From Streptomyces sp. Tue6028 (GTDB lineage Bacteria > Actinomycetota > Actinomycetes > Streptomycetales > Streptomycetaceae), in the NCBI RefSeq assembly GCF_002300165.1, contig NZ_MLCE01000019.1, positions 186,001 through 250,000 of the forward strand: 64,000 nt of DNA. Direction: 5' to 3'. The notes under the pieces were generated by a model that saw nothing but the letters and a program-made list of their open reading frames with translations, was not told the DNA's origin and searched no databases. The position numbers and the translations under genes were made by a program. Of this stretch, positions 27,276 to 36,565 are shown piece after piece. How positions within the stretch are numbered: position 1 is the stretch's first letter; every line of letters starts with the position of its first letter.

Positions 27276-27704
27276 TCAGGACCAGTCGCGCCCGGAGCGC
27301 CCGCGCTTGGTGTCCGAGCGCTGCTTCTTCTCGCGCAGCCGCCGCTCGTTGATGCCGCGGGGGATGCGGGTGGCGCGGCGGGGCCGGGGCGGCGGAGCGG
27401 TGGCCTCGGCGAGCAGGGCCGCGAGCCGCACGGCGGCGGCCTCGCGGTTGCGCCACTGGGACCGGTGCTCGGAGGCCCGGACGCTGACGACCCCGTCGAC
27501 GAGCCGCCCGGCCAGCCTGGCGAGGGCGCGCTCCTTCCACACGGGCGGCAGCGCCTCGGTCCTGGCCAGGTCGAAGCGCAGTTCGACCTGGGAGTCAGTG
27601 GTGTTGACGTGCTGTCCTCCGGGCCCGCCGGAGCGCGAGAAACGCCACATGAGCTCGGCCTCGGGAAGGGAGACGGAGCCGCGAACGACATAGGGACCGG
27701 ACAT
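27276..27704 (-). CDS. arfB: alternative ribosome-rescue factor, peptidyl-tRNA hydrolase ArfB
   Basis: 142 residues. The GGQ motif (SGGPGGQHVNTTDS) hydrolyses peptidyl-tRNA, and the C-terminal basic tail (REKKQRSDTKRGRSGRD) enters the empty mRNA channel of stalled ribosomes. There is no codon-recognition domain, unlike RF1/RF2. Starts at ATG 27704 (MSGPYVV) or ATG 27713 are both possible; neither has a clear ribosome site. Confidence 0.88.
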   Translation of the reverse strand: MSGPYVVRGSVSLPEAELMWRFSRSGGPGGQHVNTTDSQVELRFDLARTEALPPVWKERALARLAGRLVDGVVSVRASEHRSQWRNREAAAVRLAALLAEATAPPPRPRRATRIPRGINERRLREKKQRSDTKRGRSGRDWS

Positions 27705-27930
27705 GAGGTTCATGGTCGCGCGGATGTCCGGTCCGCGTCACCCGTTTTTCCGCCCGCCTGCGCCGTCGGAGCGAATCGAAGGTAAAGAAAGTAAAGAGAG
27801 CTGGAACCTTCCGTACCCCTCTCGGCGTTCATAGGGGTAGCTGTAGCTTCGTGACCGTACGAAGCCGTTCGAAGCCCATACGTACGAGGCACAAGCACCG
27901 CGTACGCAACGAGGGAAGGGACTCCCAACA

Positions 27931-28506
27931 ATGGCTGTAAGCCTGTCCAAGGGTGGCAACGTCTCGCTCACCAAGGAGGCTCCGGGCCTGACCGCCGTCA
28001 CCGTGGGCCTCGGCTGGGACGTCCGCACCACCACGGGTACCGACTTCGACCTCGACGCCTCGGCCATCGCGGTCAACACGCAGGGCAAGGTCTACTCGGA
28101 CGCCCACTTCGTCTTCTTCAACAACAAGCAGACCCCGGACAACACCATCGTCCACACCGGCGACAACCGCACGGGCGAGGGCGCCGGCGACGACGAGGCG
28201 ATCAACGTCAACCTGGCGGCTCTCCCCGCCGACATCGACAAGATCGTCTTCCCGGTCTCGATCTACGACGCCGAGACCCGTACGCAGAACTTCGGCCAGG
28301 TCCGCAACGCGTACATCCGCATCATCAACCAGGCCGGCGGCGCCGAGATCGCGCGCTACGACCTCTCCGAGGACGCCGCGACCGAGACCGCGATGGTCTT
28401 CGGCGAGCTCTACCGCAACGGCGCCGAGTGGAAGTTCCGCGCCGTGGGCCAGGGGTACGCCTCGGGCCTCGTCGGCATCGCCCAGGACTTCGGCGTCAAC
28501 GTCTGA
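27931..28506 (+). CDS. terD: TerD-family stress protein
   Basis: 191 residues, full length. It begins MAVSLSKGGNVSLTKEAPGL and has the family segments GLGWDVR...FDLDASAI and GDDEAINVNL, where acidic residues bind calcium. Streptomyces has several such genes linked to tellurite resistance and normal development. It follows GAAGGGA and is ended by a strong hairpin. It is monocistronic here. Confidence 0.92.
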   Translation: MAVSLSKGGNVSLTKEAPGLTAVTVGLGWDVRTTTGTDFDLDASAIAVNTQGKVYSDAHFVFFNNKQTPDNTIVHTGDNRTGEGAGDDEAINVNLAALPADIDKIVFPVSIYDAETRTQNFGQVRNAYIRIINQAGGAEIARYDLSEDAATETAMVFGELYRNGAEWKFRAVGQGYASGLVGIAQDFGVNV

Positions 28507-28527
28507 TCCGCCGTCTCCCGCACCACC

Positions 28528-28567
28528 TGACGGAGCCCCCGGCCCATTCGGGCCGGGGGCTCCGTCA
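28528..28567. terminator. bidirectional terminator, terD / MFS
   Basis: An 18-bp perfect stem with an ATTC loop (28528-28545 with 28550-28567) lies between the convergent stops of terD and the MFS gene. Confidence 0.85.
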
Positions 28568-28608
28568 GTTGTTCCTCCCCGTCACGTCCGGGCGGCTCCT
28601 CGCCCGGC

Positions 28609-30123
28609 TCAGGCGGCGAGTTCCGCGTCCTCGGCCGCGGTCTCGGCGGCCGGTGCCGCGGCGGCCTGGACCCGCCCGCCGCGCATGACCACGGTGGCCA
28701 GCAGTGCCGCGGCGAGGACACCGATCGCGCTGACGGTGAAGGTGGTCGCCATCGAGGCGGTGAAGGCCTCGCGGGCGGCGCGCACCAGACCGCTGTCCCC
28801 GTGGGCGACCGCCAGCGCTCCGGCGATCGAGTGCCTGGCCTCCTCGGGCGCGCCGGCGGGCATCTCCCGGGCGAAGCCGCTCGACAGGAGCGAGCCGAGG
28901 ATCGCGATGCCGAGTGCGGTTCCGGCCTGCTGGATGGTGTCGTTCAGGGCGGAGCCGACGCCCGCCTTCTCCGGAGGGATGGTCCCCATCAGCGCGCCGA
29001 CCGCGGCCGGCATCGCGAGACCGGCGCCGAGACCGAGCAGACCGAGCGCGACCGCCGGGACCGTGAAGCCCGAGTCGGCGGAGACGGTGGTCAGCAGGGC
29101 GAAGCAGGCGACCATCACGAGCATTCCGGCGAGGACCAGGAAGCGGTGTCCGAGCTTCGCGGTGAGCGCGGCTCCGGCGAAGTTGCCGATCAGCGCGGTG
29201 ACGGCGAGGGGCACGAAGGCGAGGCCCGCCTCGACCGGCGAATAGCCGAGCACGAACTGCAGGTACTGGGTGAGGACCAGCAGCAGGCCGCCGTTGCCGA
29301 TCTGCACGAGGGACAGCGAGAGCGAACCGCCGCTGAAGTCGCGGTGCTTGAACAGCACCAGCGGGACCATCGGTGCGGGGGTGACGTTCTCCCAGATCAC
29401 GAATCCGGCCAGGGCGACGACCGCGACGGCCAGGGTGACCGTGGAACGCCCGCCGAAGGCGCCGTGCTGCGGAAGCTCGATGATCCACCAGACCAGGGCG
29501 GTCATACCGACGGCGGACAGCACCGCACCGAGCGGGTCGGGCTTCTGCCAGGGCCCCTTGGACTCCGGCATGAGCGTGAGACCCGCGACGACCGCCAGCG
29601 CGACGACCGGCACATTGATGAGGAAGATCGAGTGCCAGGAGAAGTGGTCGATCAGCACACCGCCGAGCACGGGGCTGCCGACCAGCCCCAGCATCGAGAC
29701 CGAACTCCACGCCGCCATCGCCCGGCCGCGCTCCTCCTCGTCGAAGACGGTGATGAGGATGGACAGCGTCGAGGGCATGACCAGCGCTCCGCCGACCCCC
29801 ATCGCGACGCGTACGGCGATGACCTCGCCGGGGTCGGTGCACACGGTCGCGGCCAGTGACGCGAGTCCGAAGAACAGCAGGCCGATGATCATGACCTTCC
29901 GGCGCCCGAACCGGTCGCCGAGGCTGCCGGAGGTGAGCAGGAGCCCGGCGAAGACCAGGATGTAGGAGTCCAGGATCCACTGGGTGTCCTGGGCGTTCGC
30001 ACCGATGTCCTCGGTCATCCGGGGCATCGCGACGGTCAGCGCCATGCTGTCGACCACCAGGACCAGCGAGCTGAGGCACAGCACGATCAGGATCCACCAG
30101 CGGCGTGGATTGCGGCTTTCCAT
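28609..30123 (-). CDS. MFS drug exporter, DHA2 (14-TM) family
   Basis: 504 residues with about 14 membrane segments. Motif A is GSLGDRFGRRKV and motif C-like GSPVLGGVLID is present; WILDSYILVFAG is typical of QacA/EmrB-type exporters that expel drugs with proton antiport. ATG 30123 follows AAGGGAAA. It diverges from a TetR-family gene across an operator cluster, so it is probably repressed until a drug-like ligand binds that regulator. Confidence 0.88.
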   Translation of the reverse strand: MESRNPRRWWILIVLCLSSLVLVVDSMALTVAMPRMTEDIGANAQDTQWILDSYILVFAGLLLTSGSLGDRFGRRKVMIIGLLFFGLASLAATVCTDPGEVIAVRVAMGVGGALVMPSTLSILITVFDEEERGRAMAAWSSVSMLGLVGSPVLGGVLIDHFSWHSIFLINVPVVALAVVAGLTLMPESKGPWQKPDPLGAVLSAVGMTALVWWIIELPQHGAFGGRSTVTLAVAVVALAGFVIWENVTPAPMVPLVLFKHRDFSGGSLSLSLVQIGNGGLLLVLTQYLQFVLGYSPVEAGLAFVPLAVTALIGNFAGAALTAKLGHRFLVLAGMLVMVACFALLTTVSADSGFTVPAVALGLLGLGAGLAMPAAVGALMGTIPPEKAGVGSALNDTIQQAGTALGIAILGSLLSSGFAREMPAGAPEEARHSIAGALAVAHGDSGLVRAAREAFTASMATTFTVSAIGVLAAALLATVVMRGGRVQAAAAPAAETAAEDAELAA

Positions 30124-30142
30124 GAAGTTTCCCTTCGGCTGC

Positions 30143-30198
30143 TGCGCACACTGTTTCTTCGGTGCGAACACTGTACGCATGACGGAACAGTGTGCGCA
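30143..30198. promoter_or_regulatory. operator cluster between MFS and TetR genes
   Basis: TGCGCACACTGTT (30143-30155) and its exact inverted copy (30186-30198) flank a self-palindromic TGCGAACACTGTACGCA (30163-30179). All share the core TGCG(C/A)ACACTGT. Related TGTACGC pieces recur at 30210 and 30230, just before the TetR start. Confidence 0.65.
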
Positions 30199-30267
30199 AT
30201 CCCCTTTCCTGTACGCTCGATGAGAACGATGTACGCAGGACGCACTGACGCAGCATCAAGGAGCGCC

Positions 30268-30996
30268 ATGGCCGCCAAGGCGAAGACGAACCCGATCCCG
30301 TCCGTGTGGGCCCGGCAGCAGCGCGAGCCCGCCCAGCCCGCGCTGAGCCAGGCCGCGATCGTCGGCGAGGCCGTCGCCATGCTGGACGCCGAGGGCATCG
30401 AGGCGCTCAGCATGCGCAAGCTCGGCGCCCGGCTGAACGCCGGCGCGACCTCGCTCTACCGGCACGTGGCGACCAAGGACGAGCTGATGGAGCTCGCGGT
30501 CGACGCGGTCGCGGCGGAGATCGTGGTCCCGGCCGCCGACAGCCCGGACTGGCGTGCGGCCGTCACCGAGGCCGCCGTCTCGTTCCGCGCCACGGCCCTG
30601 CGGCACCCCTGGCTGTCCTCTGTCCTCGGGCAGGCGGGCCTCGCCTACCTCGGCCCCAACCTCATGTCGTTCTCCGAGCGCCTGGCCGCCCTGTTCACGG
30701 CCGCCGGCTTCCCCGAGCCGAGCGGCGCGATCGACACCGTGCTGTCGTACGTCATCGGCATGAGCACCACGGAGGCCGCCTGGCTCACCACGGTCGCGCG
30801 CTCCGGCGAGACCGAGGCCGGCTTCATCGCCCGGCTCATGCCCGCGGCCCGGCAGGCCGCGGCCGGTCACGACCACCTGGCCGAGGCCTATGCCGCCGGC
30901 GCCGAGGACATCGACCCCGTACGGATCCGGGACGACAAGTTCGCCTACGGTCTCGACGTCGTCCTCGACGGGCTGTCCCTGCGGCTCCCGCGCTGA
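30268..30996 (+). CDS. TetR-family repressor
   Basis: 242 residues. The N-terminal helix-turn-helix (about 30-75; IVGEAVAMLDAEGIEALSMRKLGARLNAG, ATSLYRHVATKDELMEL) and a TetR_C-type ligand domain follow. ATG 30268 has AAGGAG at 30258-30263. It diverges from the MFS exporter and presumably represses both genes through the shared operator cluster. Confidence 0.88.
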   Translation: MAAKAKTNPIPSVWARQQREPAQPALSQAAIVGEAVAMLDAEGIEALSMRKLGARLNAGATSLYRHVATKDELMELAVDAVAAEIVVPAADSPDWRAAVTEAAVSFRATALRHPWLSSVLGQAGLAYLGPNLMSFSERLAALFTAAGFPEPSGAIDTVLSYVIGMSTTEAAWLTTVARSGETEAGFIARLMPAARQAAAGHDHLAEAYAAGAEDIDPVRIRDDKFAYGLDVVLDGLSLRLPR

Positions 30997-31075
30997 CGGA
31001 CCGGACTCCCGGCCTCTCCGTCGCGGTTTCGCGGGCGTGCCCTACCCGGCACGGCTTCGCGGTCCCGGCCCCCTG

Positions 31076-32509
31076 TCACGGCTTCGCGGGCTTGCCCTCG
31101 CCGTACAGCCAGTCCTTCCAGATGACTCCGAAGTCCTCGTGCGGCGCCTTCTTCTCGACGAAGGCGGTGAACTCGTCGGTGTCCGCGTTGCCGTGACGGT
31201 GGGCGGCGGCCCAGCCCTGGACGATGTCGTAGAAGGTGTCGTCGCCGACCTTCTGCCGGATCTTGTGCAGCACCATGGCGCCGCGGTCGTAGACGGGCGG
31301 GTCGGAGATCTCCGCGGCACTCGGGGGATCGCCCGGCGGGAACGCCCAGAGGGCCTCGTTGCCCGCGCCGCTCTTGTAGTAGTCGCCCGCGTAGAGGGCG
31401 TCGAAGACGTCCTGGACGCTGTCCCCGCCGTGGTCCTCCTGCCACAGCCACTCCGCATAGGTCGCGAAGCCCTCGTTGAGCCACATGTCGCGCCAGGACT
31501 TCGGGGTCACGGAGTCGCCGAACCACTGGTGGGCCAGTTCGTGGACGAGCATCGGGGTCTCGGTGGTGCCCGGGAAGACGGGGCGGTTCTGGGTCTCCAG
31601 CGCATACCCCGCGTCGCCCGGGCGTTCGACGATCGCGCCGGTGGAGGAGAAGGGGTACGGGCCGAAGTTGTACTCCGCCCAGTCGAGGATCTCCGCGATC
31701 CTGTCCGGCACCTTCCTGCCCGCCTCCGCCTGCGTGGGGTCGACGGCGACGTACACCGGCAGGCCCTTCCCGGTCGTCGAGCGCGAGATGTCGTACCTGC
31801 CGATCGCGACCGTCGCCACGTAACTGGCCATCGGCTCGGCGGTGTGCCACGCGAACGTCGTACGGCCGTCCTTGGTCGTCTCGCTCGTCAACTCCCCGTT
31901 GGAGACCGCGTGCAGGCCCTTCGGCACGGTGACCGTGATGTCGTACGACGCCTTGTCGGAGGGGTGGTTGTTGCCGGGGAACCACGTCATCGAGCCGGTC
32001 GGCTCGCCCAGCGCGAGCGAGCCGTCCGCGGTGCGCAGCCAGCCCTCCTGCGAGCCGTCCACGTCGGTGATCGTCTCGGGGGTGCCCGAGTAGCGGACCG
32101 TCACGCGGAACGTCTCCCCCGCGTCGAGGCCGCCCCGCGGGTGCACGGTCAGCTCCTGGCCCGCGCGGTTCCAGCGGGCCTCCCGGCCCTCGACGCTGAC
32201 GCCGTGCACCTCCAGCCCCTTCAGGTCGAGGTCGAAGGCGCTGAGGTCCGAGGTGGCCCGGGCCGTGATCACCGCCGTCCCCCGCAGCTGCCGGCCGGAC
32301 GGCTCGTAGTCGAGGGTCAGGCCGTAGTGCGTGACGTCGTAGCCGCCGTTGCCCAGCTTCGGGAAGTACGGGTCGCGGACACCGGCCGCTCCTGGCTTCC
32401 CGTGCACCCCGCCCCCGTCGCATCCGGCCAGGACGAGGGCGAACGCGAGAGCAAAGGGGACGGCGACGGAAGATCGGGACACATCCACGATCCTACGAGC
32501 CGATGACAT
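31076..32509 (-). CDS. M1-family zinc metallopeptidase, lipoprotein
   Basis: 477 residues. An N-terminal signal ends in LAGC, a lipobox. The M1 beta-sandwich (about 45-230) precedes the catalytic domain with HELAHQW and, 18 residues on, NEGFATYAEW, giving the three zinc ligands and catalytic Glu. The exopeptidase GAMEN motif is altered, as in many short actinobacterial M1 proteins. ATG 32509 is used; GTG codons at 32488 and 32482 are alternatives. It likely degrades peptides at the cell surface. Confidence 0.85.
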   Translation of the reverse strand: MSSARRIVDVSRSSVAVPFALAFALVLAGCDGGGVHGKPGAAGVRDPYFPKLGNGGYDVTHYGLTLDYEPSGRQLRGTAVITARATSDLSAFDLDLKGLEVHGVSVEGREARWNRAGQELTVHPRGGLDAGETFRVTVRYSGTPETITDVDGSQEGWLRTADGSLALGEPTGSMTWFPGNNHPSDKASYDITVTVPKGLHAVSNGELTSETTKDGRTTFAWHTAEPMASYVATVAIGRYDISRSTTGKGLPVYVAVDPTQAEAGRKVPDRIAEILDWAEYNFGPYPFSSTGAIVERPGDAGYALETQNRPVFPGTTETPMLVHELAHQWFGDSVTPKSWRDMWLNEGFATYAEWLWQEDHGGDSVQDVFDALYAGDYYKSGAGNEALWAFPPGDPPSAAEISDPPVYDRGAMVLHKIRQKVGDDTFYDIVQGWAAAHRHGNADTDEFTAFVEKKAPHEDFGVIWKDWLYGEGKPAKP

Positions 32510-32847
32510 CACCCGGACGCGATCGCCCGAACCCCACCACACGCTCCTCCCGCCCCCGGAGCCCCCGGCCGACGTCGGATCCGGCGACAGGCCGCGCCCT
32601 GGCCGACCCGGCCACGTGCGGGCCCGGCCCAGTACGGGCTTCCTTCCCCGCCGGACGCCACCCTGCACCCGACAGCCCGCCCGCTGCCGGCCTCCGCCGA
32701 TGCGCCCACGCCCACCGCGGGACCCACCCCGTGCCGGCCCCGCCCGCCGTGGCCCGGCGCCGTCGGCGGGAGCGGGCCCGCGCGGAGGCCGCGCGGTGCG
32801 CGACCGTCGCGCGTCGGCCGGGTCGACGGCGTGACACCATCGGCTAC
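32510..32847. other. 338-bp divergent region with no supported gene
   Basis: Very GC-rich, Pro/Arg-coding in every frame and without codon bias. It should contain the promoters of the M1 peptidase and the hypothetical gene at 32848. No clear boxes were found. Confidence 0.4.
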
Positions 32848-33348
32848 GTGCTCGACATCGGCTACGCCCTCTCCAACCGCTTCCCCGACCCCCCGCAGAC
32901 CGACTACCGCGGCGCGGACGTGCACGCGCTGCGGCACGACCTCTTCTGCGGAGACGTCTACCTCGCCGACACCAAGGCCGACCGGGAGCTGTCGACGGCC
33001 TGGGGCTGGGTGCCGGTCCTGGACTTCGCGTGGGCGCTGTGCGACATCGTGGAGCAGCTCGACCGGGACCCGCTCGGCAGCCGGGCCTCCCGCCCCCAGC
33101 AGGCCGAACTGGACTTCACCGAGTCGAGCGATCGCATGCTCTTCGAGCGCCGCTTCGGCTGGGTGGACATCGAGGCCGACTGGATGCCCGGCGACGAGGA
33201 GCCGCTGACCTTCTCGCACTCCGAACTGCGCCGCGAGGCCCGCGACTTCCTGCACGATCTGCTCGCCGACCTCACCGACCTGCACGACGACCTCGCCGAG
33301 AATCCGGCGATCTGGACGCTCCAGGCCCGCTTCCCCCGCGTCTCGTAG
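32848..33348 (+). CDS. conserved hypothetical protein
   Basis: 166 residues, function not recognised. It begins MLDIGYALSNRFPDPPQTDYRGADVHALRHDLFCGDVYLAD and is acidic overall, with many aromatic residues, looking like a soluble globular protein. GTG 32848 is chosen because the frame upstream is a long Pro/Arg stretch unlike real protein; there is no strong ribosome site. A short tandem of CCCGGAGTC units follows the stop. Confidence 0.6.
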   Translation: MLDIGYALSNRFPDPPQTDYRGADVHALRHDLFCGDVYLADTKADRELSTAWGWVPVLDFAWALCDIVEQLDRDPLGSRASRPQQAELDFTESSDRMLFERRFGWVDIEADWMPGDEEPLTFSHSELRREARDFLHDLLADLTDLHDDLAENPAIWTLQARFPRVS

Positions 33349-33349
33349 T

Positions 33350-33392
33350 CCCGGAGCCCCGGAGTCCCGGAGTCCCGGAGCCCCCAGGAGCC
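33350..33392. repeat. 9-bp tandem repeat after hypothetical gene
   Basis: About five copies of a CCCGGAGTC/CCCGGAGCC unit follow the stop at 33348. Confidence 0.5.
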
Positions 33393-33468
33393 CGCGCCCC
33401 GCGCCGACCAGGCACAGGCGCGGCTCACCACCGCGTCGCTTCCCCCGGCTCCCGCCGCTCCGGGGCCC

Positions 33469-34197
33469 TCAGTCCTCCACCGCCCCGCCGTCCACGCGGA
33501 TCCCCATCTCGGCCGCCAGCACCGGTGCCAGATCGAGCAGTTGGGTCGGGCTGACCACCGCGCCCGACAGCCGGTCCACGCCCCGCGCGATGTCCAGCTC
33601 GGCCGCCGCGCGCAGGTCCACGTCCACGAGGGTCGCCCCCGTGAGGTCCGCCCCTTTCAGGACGCAGTCCACGAACTCCACCCGCTCCAGGCGGGCGCCC
33701 CCGAAGTCCGGCTCGACCAGCACGCAGCCCTGGAAGACGACGTCCTTGAGACGCGCCGCGCGCAGATTCAGATAGTCGATCTTGCCGCCGCGCACCAGGA
33801 CCCGCTCCAGGACGGCGCCGTGCAGCTGCACCCCGCCCAGGCGGGCGTCCACCAACTCGACGTCGCGCAGCGTCGACTCGGCGAGATCCGTGCCCACACC
33901 CCGGGCGCCCGTCAGGACCGAGTCCAGCACGCGCGCGTGGTGCAGCCGGGTCTCGTCCAGCGCGCAGCCCGTCAGCGCGCAGTCCATGAAACGGGCGCCC
34001 CCGCCGTCCTGGCCGGCGAAGTCCGCCTGGAGGAACTCCAGCCCGTCGTAGTCCCCGTCGGGCTCCAACTCCCCGCCGCCGAAAGGCTCCAGCGGGGGCA
34101 GCCGGACCTCCGGCCGCCGCGCCGCCTTCACACCGGTCCCGGCACCCTCGCCGGCCCCCCGCGTCCCGCCCTTGCCGCCCGTCGCTCTCCTCGCCAT
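33469..34197 (-). CDS. pentapeptide-repeat protein
   Basis: 242 residues. After a basic N-terminus, many A(D/N)LxX-type repeats run from about 50 to 210 (ADFAGQDG, GTDLAESTLRDVELVDARL, LNLRAARLKDVVFQGCVLVE, GADLTGATLVDVDL). These build a right-handed quadrilateral helix. Some such proteins mimic DNA and protect gyrase (for example MfpA, Qnr), but that role is not shown here. ATG 34197 follows GGATGGGG. Confidence 0.82.
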   Translation of the reverse strand: MARRATGGKGGTRGAGEGAGTGVKAARRPEVRLPPLEPFGGGELEPDGDYDGLEFLQADFAGQDGGGARFMDCALTGCALDETRLHHARVLDSVLTGARGVGTDLAESTLRDVELVDARLGGVQLHGAVLERVLVRGGKIDYLNLRAARLKDVVFQGCVLVEPDFGGARLERVEFVDCVLKGADLTGATLVDVDLRAAAELDIARGVDRLSGAVVSPTQLLDLAPVLAAEMGIRVDGGAVED

Positions 34198-34347
34198 GGC
34201 CCCATCCTGCACGGCGCCACCGACAATCGCCCTGACCTGCGAAGACTCCACCTATGTCACATTCCGGGGTGCTCGATCGGTCGTATGCACAGAAGAGGAG
34301 CACCGGACAGCCGGCAGCGGACGACGACGCGAGGGAGACCCCCAGTC

Positions 34348-35514
34348 ATGCATCACATCACCGTCATCGGCGGCGGTTTCGCCGGACTCACCGCGGCCAT
34401 CACCGCCGCCGAGGCGGGCGCCGAGGTCACCGTGTACGAGGCGCATCACACGCTCGGCGGCCGGGCCCGCACCGCCGAGGGCCCGTACCGGACCAACGAG
34501 GGGCCGCACGCCCTCTACAGCGGCGGCCCGCACTGGACCTGGCTCAAGCAGCGCGACCTGATCGGGCCGCTCGCGCCGATCCCGCCCCTGGAGGCCGCGC
34601 GGCTGCGGCTGCACCATAAGGGCGCCCTGCGGCGCACCCCGCCCTTCGCGATGCTCAAGCTGCTGCGCCGCGCCTCTCGGCAGGCGCCCGTGGACGTCGA
34701 CTTCATGACCTGGGCCACGGCGGAGGCGGGCGAGGAGGGCGCGCGGGCCGCCGCGAACTACTCCGCCGTGGCCCTCTTCCACCACGACCCCGGAGCGCTG
34801 TCCGCCGCGTTCGTGCAGGAACGGCTGCGCCGCGCCATGAGGCTGCCCCCGGAGGCGCACTACCCGCGCGGCGGCTGGGCGAGCGTCATCGACCGGATGG
34901 CGGCGCGGGCGTGGAACCTCGGTGTGCGCATGGAGACGCTGTCCCGCGTGGACGAGGTCCCCGTGAACCGTGGTCCGGTCGTCGTCGCCACCTCCCTCGA
35001 CTCGGCGCGGCGTCTCCTCGGCGACCCGTCGCTGACCTGGACCGGCGGTCGCACCGCGCTCGTCGACCTGGCCCTGCGCACCCGCCGCGGCGACGCGTTC
35101 GCGGTCTCCGACCTGGACGCGCCCGGCTGGATCGAGCGGTTCACCGCGCAGGACCGCACTCTCGCCCCGGCCGGGGAGCAACTGCTCCAGGGACAGATCC
35201 CCATCGCACCGCACGAGTCCAGGGCCGACGGCGTGGCCCGTGCCGAGCACCTGCTCGACCTCGCCTTCGACGGCTGGCGCGAGCGGCTCGTGTGGCGACG
35301 CGAGGCCGTGGCGAACGGCCGGACAGGCGCGGTGGATCTGCCCGGGACCAGCTGGCGCGACCGGCCGCGGATCGACCGCGGCGACGGCGTGTACCTGGCG
35401 GGCGACCAGGTCGCGGCCCCCGGGGTGCTCTCGGAGGTGTCCTTCAACAGTGCCCTCGAAGCCGTGGCCCTCGCCCTGCGGATCCGGCAGCGCCTTGACC
35501 TCAAGCATGCTTGA
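34348..35514 (+). CDS. FAD-dependent oxidoreductase, amine-oxidase/protoporphyrinogen-oxidase-like
   Basis: 388 residues. The FAD Rossmann motif HITVIGGGFAGLTAAITAAEAGAEVTVYE is at the N-terminus, followed by GGRARTAEG, and a C-terminal GDGVYLAGDQVAAPG binds the cofactor again. ATG 34348 follows GAGGGAG. The final codons (Leu-Lys-His-Ala-stop) lie inside a SoxR-type operator for the next gene. Substrate unknown. Confidence 0.82.
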   Translation: MHHITVIGGGFAGLTAAITAAEAGAEVTVYEAHHTLGGRARTAEGPYRTNEGPHALYSGGPHWTWLKQRDLIGPLAPIPPLEAARLRLHHKGALRRTPPFAMLKLLRRASRQAPVDVDFMTWATAEAGEEGARAAANYSAVALFHHDPGALSAAFVQERLRRAMRLPPEAHYPRGGWASVIDRMAARAWNLGVRMETLSRVDEVPVNRGPVVVATSLDSARRLLGDPSLTWTGGRTALVDLALRTRRGDAFAVSDLDAPGWIERFTAQDRTLAPAGEQLLQGQIPIAPHESRADGVARAEHLLDLAFDGWRERLVWRREAVANGRTGAVDLPGTSWRDRPRIDRGDGVYLAGDQVAAPGVLSEVSFNSALEAVALALRIRQRLDLKHA

Positions 35515-35517
35515 GGT
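35498..35517 (+). promoter_or_regulatory. SoxR box
   Basis: ACCTCAAGCATGCTTGAGGT is a perfect 20-bp palindrome matching the SoxR operator CCTCAAG-N4-CTTGAGG. TTGACC (35495-35500) and AAGGCT (35520-35525) give a -35/-10 pair with a long 19-bp spacer, as SoxR-activated promoters have. It overlaps the upstream gene's stop codon and precedes the dehydrogenase by about 65 bp. Confidence 0.88.
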
Positions 35518-35584
35518 TGAAGGCTGGCGTGTACAGAAACCGACGCGGGGCGCCCGACGACGAGGCGCCCGGGAGGAGCCCACC

Positions 35585-36565
35585 ATGCACGCCGTCCGCC
35601 TGCACGCCTTCGGTCCGGCCGAGAACCTCACGTACGAGAAGGCCGAGGACCCCGAGCCGGGCCCCGGCCAGGTCCGTATCGCCGTCGCCGCGGCGGGTGT
35701 CCACCTCCTCGACGCGGCCCTGCGCGAAGGCGCGCAGGGCCCTGCCCCCGAGCCCACCCCGCTGCCGACGATTCCGGGCCGTGAGGTCGCGGGCACCGTC
35801 GAGTCCATCGGCGAGGGCGTCGCCGCGCTCTGGCTGGGCAAGCGCGTCGTCGCCCACCTCGGCTTCGCACCCGGCGGCTACGCGGAGCTCGCCGTCACGG
35901 ACGCCGACCGCCTCCACGAGATCCCGCAGAACCTGGACTTCGCCCAGGCTGTCGCCATGATCGGAACGGGCCGCACGGCCATGGGGATCGTGCAGTTCGC
36001 CGACCTCGGCCCCGGTTCCGTGGCCGTCGTGCCCGCGGCGGCGGGCGGCATCGGCACGCTCCTCGTGCAGTACGCACGGCATGCGGGAGCCACCGTGATC
36101 GGCCTCGCGGGCGGGCCCGAGAAGGTGGCCCGGGTCCGTGCGAACGGCGCCGACCTGGCCGTCGACTACACGGACGCCGCCTGGCCCGGGCACGTGCGCG
36201 CCTTCCTCGGCACCCGCACGGCGACGGTCGTCTTCGACGGGGTCGGCGGCGACGTCGCCCGCGCCGCCGTCGCCCTCCTCGGCCCGCGCGGCCGGCACAT
36301 CGTCTTCGGCTGGTCCGGCGAAGGCATCAAGGACGGCTCCGCCTATCTCGTCGACGGCGTCTCCGAGCAGGTCCTCGGTCCGGCGATGCTGCGGAAGGCG
36401 GGTGGTCCGAGCCCCGTACGCACCCTGGAACTGCGCGCCCTCGCCGAAGCCGCCGCGGGCCGCCTCGTCCCTGCCGTCACCCGCTTCCCGCTCGCCGAGG
36501 CGGCCGCCGCGCACCGGGCCCTGGAGTCCCGGGGCACGATCGGAAAGGTGGTGCTGGAGCCGTGA
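35585..36565 (+). CDS. zinc-binding dehydrogenase/quinone oxidoreductase, SoxR target
   Basis: 326 residues, MDR superfamily. An N-terminal GroES-like domain (MHAVRLHAFGPAENLTYE...PGPGQVRI) and a Rossmann domain (VPAAAGGIGTLLVQYARHAGATVIG) bind NAD(P)H. The zinc Cys are absent, as in the quinone oxidoreductase branch. ATG 35585 follows GGGAGGAG. The SoxR box upstream points to induction by redox-active compounds such as pigments or antibiotics; the S. coelicolor counterpart (SCO4266 as I recall) is a known SoxR target. The MFS gene follows with a GTGA overlap. Confidence 0.9.
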   Translation: MHAVRLHAFGPAENLTYEKAEDPEPGPGQVRIAVAAAGVHLLDAALREGAQGPAPEPTPLPTIPGREVAGTVESIGEGVAALWLGKRVVAHLGFAPGGYAELAVTDADRLHEIPQNLDFAQAVAMIGTGRTAMGIVQFADLGPGSVAVVPAAAGGIGTLLVQYARHAGATVIGLAGGPEKVARVRANGADLAVDYTDAAWPGHVRAFLGTRTATVVFDGVGGDVARAAVALLGPRGRHIVFGWSGEGIKDGSAYLVDGVSEQVLGPAMLRKAGGPSPVRTLELRALAEAAAGRLVPAVTRFPLAEAAAAHRALESRGTIGKVVLEP

